NCBI GenBank assembly: GCA_903917565.1 | Contig: CAIXBB010000001.1 | Span: forward strand, 124,001-188,000 | Direction: 5' to 3' | Length of the DNA: 64,000 nt | Source: an uncultured cyanobacterium | GTDB taxonomy: Bacteria; Cyanobacteriota; Cyanobacteriia; PCC-6307; Cyanobiaceae | Part shown: positions 18,442 to 26,594 of the stretch, in pieces | Layout: the number at the start of each line of letters is the position of its first letter | Numbering within the stretch: the first letter of the stretch is position 1 | Made by a program: the position numbers and the translations under genes | The notes under the pieces: model-generated | What the model was told of the DNA's origin: nothing | Seen by the model: only the letters and a program-made list of their open reading frames with translations | Databases searched by the model: none

Positions 18442-18708
18442 GTGCCTCCGGTGCCGCTCTTCAACGCCCGCGTTCAGGTTTCCCTGCGACCGTCCGTGCT
18501 GGATCCCGCCGGGGAGGCCACCCGGGCCGCCGCCGCCCGGCTCGGGGTGGAGGGGGTGAAGCGGCTGCGCATCGGCAAGGCAATCGAACTCGATCTGGAG
18601 GCGCCGGATCGGGCCACCGCCCAGGCTCGACTCGAACTGCTCAGCGACCGACTGCTGGCCAATCCGGTGATCGAGGACTGGTCACTGGACCTGGCGGAAG
18701 CGGGTTGA
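18442..18708 (+). CDS. purS: Phosphoribosylformylglycinamidine synthase subunit PurS
   Basis: Small subunit that bridges PurL and PurQ in the FGAM synthetase complex of purine synthesis. The 88-residue product has the PurS pattern: [36 protein letters not shown], and [10 protein letters not shown]. Start is GTG 18442, with another in-frame GTG three codons on. purQ follows 13 bp downstream with GAAGGGAGCGG as its ribosome-binding region. purL is not in the window. Confidence 0.9.
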   Translation: MPPVPLFNARVQVSLRPSVLDPAGEATRAAAARLGVEGVKRLRIGKAIELDLEAPDRATAQARLELLSDRLLANPVIEDWSLDLAEAG

Positions 18709-18721
18709 AGGGAGCGGAACG

Positions 18722-19375
18722 ATGACCGTCGGCATTGTTGTGTTTCCCGGCTCCAACTGTGACCGGGACGTGGCCTGGGCCCTGGAGGGCTGTCTCGGCA
18801 TCCCCGTGCGCTTCCTCTGGCATGAGGAGCGGGACCTTTCCGGCCTGGACGCGCTCGTGCTGCCGGGGGGCTTCAGCTACGGCGATTACCTGCGCTGCGG
18901 CGCCATCGCCCGCTTCGCCCCTGTGCTGGAGGAGGTCCGCTCCTTCGCCGAGCGCGGCGGTCCTGTGCTCGGCATCTGCAACGGCTTCCAGGTGCTCACC
19001 GAGATGGGCCTCCTCCCAGGCGCTCTCACCCGCAACCGGGACCTGCACTTCCTCTGCCAGAGCAGTGAACTGGAGGTGCAGCCCGGCGCCTGCCGCTGGC
19101 TTGGTGCCTATGGCGCCGGCGAGCGGATCAGCCTGCCGATCGCCCATGGTGAAGGCTGCTACCAGGTGGAGCCGGAGCAACTGCAGCGCCTCGAGGATCA
19201 GGGCTGCGTCGTGCTCCGCTACGTCGCCAACCCGAACGGATCGCGGGGGGATGTGGCTGGTCTGACGAACGCCACGGGTCATGTGCTCGGCCTGATGCCC
19301 CACCCGGAGCGGGCCTGCGATCCGGTCACCGGGGGCCTCGATGGTCGGCGCCTGCTGGAGTCACTGCTGGGCTGA
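18722..19375 (+). CDS. purQ: Phosphoribosylformylglycinamidine synthase subunit PurQ (glutaminase)
   Basis: Class I glutamine amidotransferase that supplies ammonia to PurL for FGAM formation. The 217-residue product starts [16 protein letters not shown], has the oxyanion segment [15 protein letters not shown], the nucleophile Cys86 in GICNGFQ, and the catalytic His/Glu in MPHPERA near the C-terminus. Operon partner of purS. Ends 4 bp from the convergent peroxiredoxin gene. Confidence 0.95.
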   Translation: MTVGIVVFPGSNCDRDVAWALEGCLGIPVRFLWHEERDLSGLDALVLPGGFSYGDYLRCGAIARFAPVLEEVRSFAERGGPVLGICNGFQVLTEMGLLPGALTRNRDLHFLCQSSELEVQPGACRWLGAYGAGERISLPIAHGEGCYQVEPEQLQRLEDQGCVVLRYVANPNGSRGDVAGLTNATGHVLGLMPHPERACDPVTGGLDGRRLLESLLG

Positions 19376-19379
19376 GCCC

Positions 19380-19979
19380 TCACTCCAGCGCGGCAAAGAA
19401 GTCCCGGCTGCCGATCGGGTCCGACGCCAGGGTTCGGCCTCCGGGCCTCCAGTCGGCGGGAGTGACCTGGCCCGGATGGTTCCGCACGCGTTGGAAGGCC
19501 TGCAACACCCTCAGGGTTTCATCGACACTGCGGCCGACGGCCAGGTCGTTGATGGTGCTGTGGCGGATCACGCCGTCGGGGTCGATCAGGAACAGTCCCC
19601 TCAGGGCCGTGCCGGCCTCCTCATCCAGCACGTGGTAGGCCCTGGAGATCTCCTTGTTGAGGTCGGAGATCAGGGGGTAGGCCACATCCCCCAGGCCACC
19701 GCTCTTGCGCTCGGTCTGCACCCAGGCCAGATGGCTGAAGGGGCTGTCCACGGAGACGGCCAGGAGGTCGGTGGCGAGGGTGGCGAATTCTCCGTGGCGG
19801 TCGCTGAAGGCGGTGATCTCCGTGGGACAGACGAAGGTGAAATTAAGGGGATAGAAGAACAGCACCACATGCCGGCCTCGGAAGTCACGCAGTGACAGTT
19901 CGCGGAACTCCTGATCCACCACGGCGGTGGCGTGAAAGTCGGGGGCCTGAAGCCCGACGAGCCTGCCGCTGCTGGTCAT
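19380..19979 (-). CDS. Peroxiredoxin, typical 2-Cys type lacking the resolving cysteine
   Basis: Thiol peroxidase of the AhpC/TSA family that reduces H2O2 and alkyl hydroperoxides. The 199-residue product has the full Prx1-class layout: [25 protein letters not shown] with peroxidatic Cys51, [11 protein letters not shown], and [14 protein letters not shown]. At the C-terminal position where typical 2-Cys enzymes have the resolving cysteine (VCPxxW), this protein reads VTPADW (Thr173, codon ACT), and Cys51 is its only cysteine. It should therefore act as a 1-Cys enzyme or depend on another thiol. ATG 19979 gives [15 protein letters not shown]; the frame stays open upstream. Confidence 0.9.
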   Translation of the reverse strand: MTSSGRLVGLQAPDFHATAVVDQEFRELSLRDFRGRHVVLFFYPLNFTFVCPTEITAFSDRHGEFATLATDLLAVSVDSPFSHLAWVQTERKSGGLGDVAYPLISDLNKEISRAYHVLDEEAGTALRGLFLIDPDGVIRHSTINDLAVGRSVDETLRVLQAFQRVRNHPGQVTPADWRPGGRTLASDPIGSRDFFAALE

Positions 19980-20037
19980 GGTGGCGCCGTTCCGCGGAGG
20001 GGATCGATCCCCATGCTGCACCCCCCGAGCCGGGCCC

Positions 20038-20062
20038 TACGATGCTTGTCAAGCAAGACAAG
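20038..20062 (+). promoter_or_regulatory. -10-like box and inverted repeat before the gene at 20071
   Basis: TACGAT at 20038-20043 lies 27 nt before the ATG at 20071, fitting the TAnnnT boxes of this window. Directly downstream is a perfect 6-bp inverted repeat, CTTGTC (20045-20050) and GACAAG (20057-20062), in the short leader, a possible operator or small hairpin. Confidence 0.3.
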
Positions 20063-20070
20063 ACGTCGCC

Positions 20071-20418
20071 ATGGGTTGGGATCCAACCGTTCTGCGCAAA
20101 TACAACACCACCGGCCATTTCCGCCTGATCAATCAGCTGCGCTCCGAACTCAGGGGCAACCCTCTCATCCGCCCCAAGGATGGCGAAACCGTGGGCGCCG
20201 CCAACCGCAGCAAGAGCCTCACCCGCGCCCTTCAGAACCGTTCCCAGTCGGGCGGTTACGGGCGCAGCCGACGGCCGGTCCAGACCCCCCAGGCCGCCGC
20301 TGCTGCCCCCCTGCCCGTGATCGCTCCGGTGGCGGTTCCGTTTGAGACTGCAGAAAGTCAGGAGGCGGCCAACGCCCGCAGTTTCCGCGAACGTCTCAAC
20401 GCCATCGAGATGCGCTGA
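20071..20418 (+). CDS. Conserved cyanobacterial hypothetical protein (115 aa)
   Basis: Function not recognised. The N-terminus MGWDPTVLRKYNTTGHFRLINQLRSELR is the kind of strongly conserved block seen in small cyanobacterial proteins. A basic, Ser/Gln-rich middle (LTRALQNRSQSGGYGRSRRP) and an Ala/Pro linker follow, then a helical end (ARSFRERLNAIEMR). No signal peptide or membrane segment; basic overall. The frame is open upstream, but ATG 20071 follows a plausible leader. Followed by the tRNA-Met region on the opposite strand. Confidence 0.6.
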   Translation: MGWDPTVLRKYNTTGHFRLINQLRSELRGNPLIRPKDGETVGAANRSKSLTRALQNRSQSGGYGRSRRPVQTPQAAAAAPLPVIAPVAVPFETAESQEAANARSFRERLNAIEMR

Positions 20419-20526
20419 ATCCGAAACAAGCCTGCTGATGGGGTGATCAATCCCAGGCTCACAGGCCAGAAGAGAATCAGCCTGTTTCCCAATGGATTGC
20501 AGGCTTTAAACTCTTTCTTCACGTGG

Positions 20527-20561
20527 AATGGCATTTCCATAATGGGACATTTCCACAATGG
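20527..20561. repeat. Short imperfect tandem repeat next to tRNA-Met
   Basis: Two and a third copies of an AATGG..CATTTCCA unit lie at 20527-20540 and 20541-20556, with a final AATGG at 20557-20561, just past the 3' end of the minus-strand tRNA. The units can also fold (GTGGAA with TTCCAC), so this may be a processing or termination hairpin for the tRNA transcript. Confidence 0.4.
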
Positions 20562-20632
20562 CTCGGGGGAGACTTGAACTCCCGACCTTGGGGTTATGAA
20601 TCCCACGCTCTAACCAGCTGAGCTACCGAGCC
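20559..20632 (-). tRNA. tRNA-Met (anticodon CAU), elongator type
   Basis: A 74-nt cloverleaf on the minus strand. The acceptor stem GGCTCGG pairs with CCGAGCC, followed by discriminator A; no CCA is encoded. The D-arm is AGCTCAGCTGGTTAGAGC, the anticodon loop TTCATAA gives CAU, and the T-arm contains GTTCAAG. The acceptor stem begins with a perfect G-C pair and the anticodon stem lacks the three consecutive G-C pairs of initiators, so elongator tRNA is favoured; a tRNA-Ile2 with lysidine cannot be fully excluded by eye. Confidence 0.95.
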
Positions 20633-20642
20633 AATCGAAGCC

Positions 20643-20648
20643 ATCCTA
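20643..20648 (-). promoter_or_regulatory. -10-like box (TAGGAT) of tRNA-Met
   Basis: TAGGAT on the minus strand, 10 nt before the mature 5' end of the tRNA, the right spacing for transcription starting just ahead of it. Same hexamer as before apcD. Confidence 0.4.
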
Positions 20649-20678
20649 GACGATGACCTTCATGGCTCCCGCGGCGGA

Positions 20679-21701
20679 TCAGGCGCGGGGGGGGAGCATC
20701 TGCAGGGGGTTGACGGCGCCCCGACCGGGAGGGTGAATCTCGAAGTGCAGGTGGGGACCGGTGCTGCGGCCGGTGCTGCCCATCTGGCTGATCACCTGAC
20801 CCTGGGACACCATTTCACCCTTGGTCACCAGCAGACGGCTGTTGTGGGCATAGAGACTGCGGCTGCCGTCTGGATGGGCGATCTCCACGAGGAAGCCGTA
20901 GCCGCCCTCATGCCAGCCGGCGAAGGCCACCTGCCCCTCCTTGGCGGCCATGACCGGGGTCCCGACGTTGTTGGCCACGTCGATGCCCTTGTGCATTCGG
21001 CCCCATCGCCAGCCGAAACCGGAACTGAAATCCCCCGTGGTGGGCCAGATCCAGGTGGTGGAAGGGGCGGTGTTGCCTCCGTTGAACGGGGGCTGGGGGT
21101 CGCCGAACTCAGGGATGTCGGGCCAGCTGATGCCGCCGCTCACCGACGGCTTCAGGCCCAGCAGCAGGCGGGAACGCCCGGGGGCCGACTGGACCAGTTT
21201 CACCTGGCTGCCCACCACGAGTCTGGCGGTTTCCAGCCCTGGATTCAGACGGATCAGCTCGGCCACAGTGAGCCCGTAGCGCTGGGCCAGTTTCAGTACG
21301 GTGTCGCCGAAGTGGATGACCCCGTCGTTTTCCAGTGGCGGAGGGGTGGAAACGGGAGGGGACTGGCGCAGCACGGAGGTGTCGAGGGAGGCGATGCGCC
21401 CAAGGCGTTCCTTGCCCCGGGAGGGCACCACCAGCCAGTCGCCGTTGCTGAAGCGATGGTCCTCATTCACCTCGTTCATACGGGCCAGACGGCTTTCGTC
21501 GAGGTCGAGGGCCGCGGAGAGCTCCTCAATGGAAACCGGGCGGCGGACCTTGATCCAGACACGGTCAGTCGTCGTGGGCAGGGAGGCCAGAAGGACTTCG
21601 GTGGACACCGTGTTGGCGGCGTCGTCAGCAAGGACAGCCACGAGCGGCACGACGGCCGGTGTGGTGAGCAGAAAGGGAAGAATCAAGCGAAAAGGCTTCA
21701 T
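20679..21701 (-). CDS. LysM-domain M23 family murein peptidase
   Basis: A 340-residue exported cell-wall protein. A signal peptide (FRLILPFLLTTPAVVPLVAVLA) is followed by LysM-like regions (VSIEELSAALDLDESRLARMN and VIHFGDTVLKLAQRYGLTVAELIRLNPGL). A C-terminal M23 domain carries HKGIDVANNVGTPV and GPHLHFEI, the zinc-binding His-x3-Asp and HxH motifs, so it is likely an active zinc endopeptidase or an EnvC/NlpD-like amidase activator. ATG 21701 gives MKPFRLILP; ATG 21716, five codons upstream, is possible. Role in septal or envelope peptidoglycan turnover is inferred from family. Confidence 0.85.
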   Translation of the reverse strand: MKPFRLILPFLLTTPAVVPLVAVLADDAANTVSTEVLLASLPTTTDRVWIKVRRPVSIEELSAALDLDESRLARMNEVNEDHRFSNGDWLVVPSRGKERLGRIASLDTSVLRQSPPVSTPPPLENDGVIHFGDTVLKLAQRYGLTVAELIRLNPGLETARLVVGSQVKLVQSAPGRSRLLLGLKPSVSGGISWPDIPEFGDPQPPFNGGNTAPSTTWIWPTTGDFSSGFGWRWGRMHKGIDVANNVGTPVMAAKEGQVAFAGWHEGGYGFLVEIAHPDGSRSLYAHNSRLLVTKGEMVSQGQVISQMGSTGRSTGPHLHFEIHPPGRGAVNPLQMLPPRA

Positions 21702-21840
21702 GCATTTCACATCCATCGGACAAAACCCATCAGAGAAGCCAACATCTGTGGGTCCGGCAGACAGTAGCCCCATGAACCTCGTGCGGCAAGGTTCCTCAGG
21801 CACAACTCGGTCGGGACACCGGGACCGACCCGGTTCGATC

Positions 21841-22332
21841 TCAATCTTCTCCTCCCCCGCCGGGCCCCAGCTGGCGCAGGGCCTCGAACAGCACGATCCC
21901 CACGGACACCGAGAGATTCAGGCTGCGGACGCCCCCTTCGCCGGGGCGGGCCCGGCGGGCCATCGGGATGGTGAGCCGCGCCTCGGCCGTCGCCTGCAGG
22001 CCGTTCGGTAATCCGTCTGTCTCGCGTCCGAACAGCAGCCAGTCGTCGGTGCGGAAGCGGAAATCCGTGTAGGCCGCCTCCACCTGGCTGCTGAGGGTCA
22101 CCAGGCGGCCTCCCCGCCGCTGCCGTTCCGCCTGGAAAGCTTCCAGGTCGGCGTGGCACTGCAGAGACACCCAGGGCCAGTAATCCAGGCCGGCCCGGCG
22201 CAGATGGCGGTCACTGATCGAGAAGCCGAGCGGTTCGATCAGATGGAGCTCCGATCCGGTGGCGGCGCAGGTGCGCGCCACGTTGCCCGTGTTCGGGGGG
22301 ATCTGGGGTTGGTACAGAACCACGCGGGGCAT
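21841..22332 (-). CDS. trmL: tRNA (cytidine/uridine-34 2'-O)-methyltransferase TrmL-like
   Basis: SPOUT-class SAM methyltransferase that 2'-O-methylates the wobble nucleotide of certain leucine tRNAs. The 163-residue product is of standard length with the N-terminal VVLYQPQIPPNTGNVARTCAATG motif, the middle LLFGRETDGLP and the C-terminal knot segment IPMARRARPGEGGVRSLNLSVSVGIVLFEALRQ. Compared with typical TrmL (P...RSLNLS), the stretch RRARPGEG before RSLNLS looks slightly expanded. Located 12 bp after cobU on the same strand. Confidence 0.88.
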   Translation of the reverse strand: MPRVVLYQPQIPPNTGNVARTCAATGSELHLIEPLGFSISDRHLRRAGLDYWPWVSLQCHADLEAFQAERQRRGGRLVTLSSQVEAAYTDFRFRTDDWLLFGRETDGLPNGLQATAEARLTIPMARRARPGEGGVRSLNLSVSVGIVLFEALRQLGPGGGGED

Positions 22333-22344
22333 CCGGAGCGGTCC

Positions 22345-22923
22345 TCAACTGCCGGGAGGAACGGGCTGGCTGAAAGCCAGCAGGTCGATGGCGCGGCCCT
22401 GCAGAACAAGCCAGGCCGCCTCGCTGTGGCCCTGGAGCTCCTGCTGCATCGCTCCGAGCCGGTCGCGGAAGCGGGATCCGGCCGCCGTGACCGGCACCAC
22501 GCCCCAGCCGGTTTCCTCGCAGACCAGCACCAGGGGCGCCTGGGAGCATCTGATGGCCGTGATCAGCTCGTCGCAGCGGAGCCTCCAGTCCTCCGGCCCC
22601 AGGTCCAGATGGGCGGCCACCCAGGTCCCGAGGGAATCCACCAGGCCCAGCTGGCCGGACCCCAGGCGTCCGAGGCTGTCCGCGAGTTCACCGCCCACCT
22701 CGCGGCAGCCCCACTGGGGGGGTCGCCGCTGGCGATGACGCTGCAGCCGCTCCTGCCAGGACGGGTCTTCGGGCAGCGACGGCCCGGTGGCCAGATAGAC
22801 CACCTCCAGGCCGCACTGGGAGGCCAGATGTTCGGCCCAGCGGCTCTTTCCACCCCTCGACGGCCCGCTGACCAGGGTGAGGCGCGGATGGCGATGGCCC
22901 CCGGACGGGAACTCAGCCGCCAC
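22345..22923 (-). CDS. cobU: Adenosylcobinamide kinase/guanylyltransferase
   Basis: Phosphorylates adenosylcobinamide and transfers GMP to give adenosyl-GDP-cobinamide, late in corrinoid nucleotide-loop assembly. The 192-residue product has Walker A SGPSRGGKSRWAE (19-31), VVYLATGPSLPEDP, and the VDSLGTWVAAHL and CEETGWGVVP segments typical of CobU. Its start overlaps the end of pcxA by 11 bp and trmL follows, so it is probably part of a run from psb32 or pcxA to trmL. Together with cobN and the cobW-type gene it indicates (pseudo)cobalamin synthesis. Confidence 0.9.
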   Translation of the reverse strand: MAAEFPSGGHRHPRLTLVSGPSRGGKSRWAEHLASQCGLEVVYLATGPSLPEDPSWQERLQRHRQRRPPQWGCREVGGELADSLGRLGSGQLGLVDSLGTWVAAHLDLGPEDWRLRCDELITAIRCSQAPLVLVCEETGWGVVPVTAAGSRFRDRLGAMQQELQGHSEAAWLVLQGRAIDLLAFSQPVPPGS

Positions 22924-24058
22924 CGTTCATGTTGCGCAGGGTGGCCACCGAGGAAGGGGAGACGCGGTTGAGGTAGCGGAAGATCCAGTACTTGAAGATC
23001 GTGGCCAGCACCACGGGGAAGGTGGCGATGAAGAGCATCACGAAGTTCTCCCTGGCCGGCAATCCCAGATGGTCCGCGATACCGTCGAGCAGCACTGTCC
23101 AGCCTTCCGGACTGTGGAATCCAACGAAGATGTCGGTGAACAGGATGATGGCGAAGGCCTTGGCACTGTCACTCAATCCATACACCAGTTCATCGATGAA
23201 GCCGCGCAGCACCTGGATATCGCGCCGGCCGAAGACGGCGACCACCACGAAGCCGATGAAGCCACAGACATCCGCCAGGACATTCTTGATGGCATGGGTG
23301 CTTTCCTGATCGGCCTCCTCCTTGAGGACATGGGCCCGTTTGGCCAGTTCCGTCTGGAGCTCCTCGCGGCTCGGCAGTTGCTTGCCCTCCAGCAGGGCAT
23401 CAAACTCCATTTCCGCCTGATAGACGCGCAGCTTCTCGACGGCCCTCTCCTGCAGGTGGGGCCTTGGATAGGCGAGGAAGGCGTTCTCGGGGGCGAAGCG
23501 ATCCACCAGGGGCCCCACCACGTAGGTGCGGCTCACCTGCTGCACCAGCACCGGCACCAGGATCAGCAGCAGCAGGATTCGCAGGGACACCAGGGTGGAG
23601 TCACGGCGGCGGCGAAAGCCCGCCACCACGCTCGCTTCCGCTTCCGGATCCAGCTGGCGACGCACCGTGTCGACCACGCTCACCAGGCTGCGGGGAAGCA
23701 TCTCCGGCGAGCGACTGAGGGCCGGCAGCTCCTCCCGAGCCACGGCGTAGCGGCCGGTGACCGTGTCGATCAGCTGGAACTGGCGCAGTTCCTGACCTGA
23801 GAGTTCCTGCCGGTAGGGGGCCAGCACCGTCCTGGCCTGACGGCAGACCTGCAGGGCGGCCCGAAAGCGGCGCACCACCTGGGCCTGCATCGCCCGTGGA
23901 ATGCTCAGCTCCAGTTCGGGACGCACAGGACGGTCGTTGTAGTGCTCCATCTCGATGCTCTGGATGAGCAGGGCGGCTTCGTAGCCGCGCTCGAGATCGG
24001 AGCTCAGGTCGAGGGACTGGGCCCGCCCGAAGGTGCCCATCCAGTCAGTCAGTCCCAT
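22913..24058 (-). CDS. pcxA: Proton extrusion protein PcxA (CemA/Ycf10 family)
   Basis: Cytoplasmic-membrane protein needed for light-induced Na+-dependent proton extrusion and supporting inorganic carbon uptake; related to chloroplast CemA. The 381-residue product has a soluble N-terminal half and about four membrane segments: VSLRILLLLILVPVLVQQVS, VLADVCGFIGFVVVAVFG, AKAFAIILFTDIFVGFHSPEGW, and FVMLFIATFPVVLATIFKYWIF. The FTDIFVGFHSPEGWE-like motif and C-terminal YWIFRYLNRVSPS are family signatures. Overlaps cobU by 11 bp. Confidence 0.93.
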   Translation of the reverse strand: MGLTDWMGTFGRAQSLDLSSDLERGYEAALLIQSIEMEHYNDRPVRPELELSIPRAMQAQVVRRFRAALQVCRQARTVLAPYRQELSGQELRQFQLIDTVTGRYAVAREELPALSRSPEMLPRSLVSVVDTVRRQLDPEAEASVVAGFRRRRDSTLVSLRILLLLILVPVLVQQVSRTYVVGPLVDRFAPENAFLAYPRPHLQERAVEKLRVYQAEMEFDALLEGKQLPSREELQTELAKRAHVLKEEADQESTHAIKNVLADVCGFIGFVVVAVFGRRDIQVLRGFIDELVYGLSDSAKAFAIILFTDIFVGFHSPEGWTVLLDGIADHLGLPARENFVMLFIATFPVVLATIFKYWIFRYLNRVSPSSVATLRNMNGGG

Positions 24059-24080
24059 GGGAAGGAGAGGCGCAGGTGGA

Positions 24081-24782
24081 TCAACGGGAGAAGACCCACC
24101 AGGTCAGCATCGGCACAACGGTGCCCACCACCAGCAAGACGATCACCCAGGTGAAGGCGTTGCTGCTGGAGGTCTCCTCGCGGGTGGGAATGTTGCTGAC
24201 GACGGCGGCGGTCTCCTCGACGACGGGTTCGCCCGGATCTTCACCGCCCTGGAGCACGGTGGCAAGCCGTTGCAGGGCATCGACGGCCGACTGGCGGTAG
24301 CGATCACCGCTGCGCAGCGGCTGGGCCATGGTGGTGGCGGCGGTGCTCTCCAGCAGCTCGGTGGGGAGCTGGCGGTCGAGGGGGGCCTGGGCGGCAATCG
24401 CCGTGGCGCGGGTCTGGGTGTCGATCAGCAGCAGCAGCAGGGGGTCCGGACTGCTGCCGGCCGGGGGGTCGGCCGACCAGCGCTCCAGCAACCGGTTGGC
24501 CAGGCTGTCGAGACCAAGGCCGTAGTCGAGTCGGGTGAGGGTGATCAGCCGGGCGTCGACCCGTTCGGCGGAGAAGCTCTCCAGTTGGTGCTCGATCTCG
24601 GCCTTGCCGGCCCGGCTGAGCACCTTGGCGCCATCCAGCACATGTTCGGCCGGGGGGCGGGCGGGCAGGTCGGCGGCGGACACGGCCAGGGCGGCAGCGA
24701 CCGGAGCGACCAGCACCAGGCCTAGGGCCAGCACCAGGGAGAGCAGGGATCGGCGCAGCCGGGTCACTGAAGCCAAGGCCAT
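24081..24782 (-). CDS. psb32: Photosystem II repair protein Psb32-like (TPM domain)
   Basis: A 233-residue protein with an N-terminal signal sequence (LLSLVLALGLVLVAPVAAALAVSA), a lumenal/periplasmic TPM domain (VLDGAKVLSRAGKAEIEHQLE, RVDARLITLTRLDYG) and a C-terminal membrane anchor (FTWVIVLLVVGTVVPMLTWWVF). The architecture fits Psb32, which protects PSII from photodamage and aids its repair in cyanobacteria. ATG 24782 is used because it directly precedes the signal peptide; the frame is open 15 codons further. Possibly co-transcribed with pcxA 22 bp downstream. Confidence 0.82.
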   Translation of the reverse strand: MALASVTRLRRSLLSLVLALGLVLVAPVAAALAVSAADLPARPPAEHVLDGAKVLSRAGKAEIEHQLESFSAERVDARLITLTRLDYGLGLDSLANRLLERWSADPPAGSSPDPLLLLLIDTQTRATAIAAQAPLDRQLPTELLESTAATTMAQPLRSGDRYRQSAVDALQRLATVLQGGEDPGEPVVEETAAVVSNIPTREETSSSNAFTWVIVLLVVGTVVPMLTWWVFSR

Positions 24783-24859
24783 CGTGCAAGACGCCACCAG
24801 TCTGCCGTTGCCGCTGCGTTCCGGCATCCTGAAGGCATCTTCGGTACCCGAACTCCACG

Positions 24860-25543
24860 ATGGCGATGCCCACCGCCGCCCGCGTCGTTCTGGCCTGTGG
24901 TCTGACGGGACTGGCCCTGGTGGTGCTCAACCAGATGACCTCCCCCAGCCTCGACCCCTCCCTGGAGCGGGCCTCGGTGCTGGCCAGCATTCTGTCGGTG
25001 CTGCTGTTGCTGGTGGCCCTGCTGTGGCAACGGGTGGAGCCCCTGGCTCCGGAGCGGGTCCCCCTGGAGGGGCGGGAGGGACTCCACCTGGCTCCGGATC
25101 TGCCCGCCCAACTGGCCGAGGAGCTGGGCTGGGGCAGCACCATGCTCCTGACGGCGACGCCGGCGGCGGTGGTGCTGCTCCACTGGCGCGGCAAAATCCT
25201 GCTGGAACGCGGTCTGCTCGGCAGCGGTGGCTTCCAGCCTGGGGCGATCTGCAGGCGTTGCATGGCCACCGGCAAGGCGATTTCCCTGGTGGACCTGAAG
25301 CTCTATCCGGGTCGGGAGGAGTTCGCCGCCCTCCCCACCGGCGTGCCGGCGGTGCTGGTCCAGCCGCTGGCTCAGGAGGGTGTTCTGGTGCTGGGCGGCT
25401 GGTCTCCTCGCTGTTTCAGCCGCAGCGATCTGCTCTGGGTGGAGGGTTGGGGCCGGCGTCTCACAGGCGAATTGGCTCGGGTTTCGGGCGGGGAGGAGAC
25501 GGTCGTGGAGGTGTCTTCGACGGCGGCACCTGGAACTGGCTGA
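24860..25543 (+). CDS. Cytochrome b6f haem c-i assembly factor, CCB2/CCB4-type
   Basis: A 227-residue protein with two N-terminal membrane segments (AARVVLACGLTGLALVVLNQM and RASVLASILSVLLLLVALLWQ) and a soluble GAF-like domain (GWGSTMLLTATPAAVVLLHWRGKILLERG; GVPAVLVQPLAQEGVLVLGGW). This matches the CCB2/CCB4 group (cofactor assembly of complex C), which attaches the haem c-i of cytochrome b6. The last 83 bp overlap the 3' end of convergent lptC. Divergent from psb32, with a 77-bp spacer. Confidence 0.7.
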   Translation: MAMPTAARVVLACGLTGLALVVLNQMTSPSLDPSLERASVLASILSVLLLLVALLWQRVEPLAPERVPLEGREGLHLAPDLPAQLAEELGWGSTMLLTATPAAVVLLHWRGKILLERGLLGSGGFQPGAICRRCMATGKAISLVDLKLYPGREEFAALPTGVPAVLVQPLAQEGVLVLGGWSPRCFSRSDLLWVEGWGRRLTGELARVSGGEETVVEVSSTAAPGTG

Positions 25544-26594
25544 ACACGCGGCTCCCCGGGGCGGTGATGACGACGGATCCCTTCTCCCCCAGCTGGCCCC
25601 GCAGCAGGCTGCCCCGGGTGAGCTGGCGACTGGCGGGCCGTTGCAGCAGCACCGAGCCATCGGCCGCGATCGCCTGGGTCTTCCAGTTCCAGGCGCAGCT
25701 CTGGGCCTCGAGGCTGGCGCCGCCCTGCTGGATGAAGCAGCTCGCCGGAATCCGCACCAGTTGCTGGGACGCGTCCACCTGCATGGCCTTGCCCCGGGCG
25801 CTGACCCCGCCAGCCACCGCCGGATCGCTGAACAGCACCGGCGGCCCCAGGTTGAACAGCTGGGTCTGGGTGTTGCCGCTCAGCGAGGTGGCCGACAGGG
25901 TCTGGAGGGGAGAGCCGGTGGTTGTACCCGGCGGCCGCCGTTCCCCCAGCACAGGTCCGCGGGCGGTGAGGGCGCCGCTGCCGGGTTGCCACAGCACCGA
26001 AGCCACCGTCACCACGATCTGGGGAGCGCCGACGGGATTGGCCTGGAAGGGATCGAAGGCCTGCGCCCAGCGCCTGAGCTGGGGTTTTCCCTGCAGTTCC
26101 AGGGTGTCCTTGTCGATGCGGAACGTCGCCCGTTCGGCGGAGAGCCTGGTGTGGGGATCGAAGCCCTCGGGGTGGCGGTCGATCTCCATCAACTTGCGGC
26201 CGGGGATCCAGCGCACCCGGGACCCCTGGATCATCACCGGGGCGTTGCCGAGGCGCTGCAGGCGGATCCGCCCCTCCAGCAGGATCACGGCCCCGTCGTT
26301 GATCACCGTTCCGGTGGAGGCCTCCACCCGATAGGCGGGCTTGCCATCGCTGTAGATCACGCCGCGGGGCCGCAGGGCCCGGGCGACCCTCCGCCTGAGG
26401 TCATAGCGGGCCTCCGGGCTGGTCAGCTCCCAGTTCGGCCGCCCAAACACGTCCTGCTGGCGGAGGTCCAGGGAGCGGAACACGAAGGGGGTGGGGGCCG
26501 CCTCGCGGGCCACCTCGCCGCGGCCGCAGCCCGTGAGCAGCAGCAGCAGGGGGGCCGCCAGGTGCCAGGGCCGGGCCAGGAGGGGAGGGGTCAA
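25461..26594 (-). CDS. lptC: LPS export periplasmic lipoprotein LptC-like
   Basis: Component of the lipopolysaccharide transport bridge between the inner-membrane LptBFG and LptA. The 377-residue product has a lipoprotein signal with lipobox LLLLTGC (Cys23) and a beta-jellyroll N-terminal LptC domain (FVFRSLDLRQQDVFGRPNWELTSPEARYD; GVIYSDGKPAYRVEASTGTVIN). A long beta-strand-rich second half is usual for cyanobacterial LptC, which is larger than the proteobacterial one. The Pro-rich tail (PPSKTPPRPSPPRPKPEP) lies in the region overlapping the convergent assembly-factor gene. Overlaps metG by 4 bp. Confidence 0.8.
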   Translation of the reverse strand: MTPPLLARPWHLAAPLLLLLTGCGRGEVAREAAPTPFVFRSLDLRQQDVFGRPNWELTSPEARYDLRRRVARALRPRGVIYSDGKPAYRVEASTGTVINDGAVILLEGRIRLQRLGNAPVMIQGSRVRWIPGRKLMEIDRHPEGFDPHTRLSAERATFRIDKDTLELQGKPQLRRWAQAFDPFQANPVGAPQIVVTVASVLWQPGSGALTARGPVLGERRPPGTTTGSPLQTLSATSLSGNTQTQLFNLGPPVLFSDPAVAGGVSARGKAMQVDASQQLVRIPASCFIQQGGASLEAQSCAWNWKTQAIAADGSVLLQRPASRQLTRGSLLRGQLGEKGSVVITAPGSRVFSQFQVPPSKTPPRPSPPRPKPEPIRL

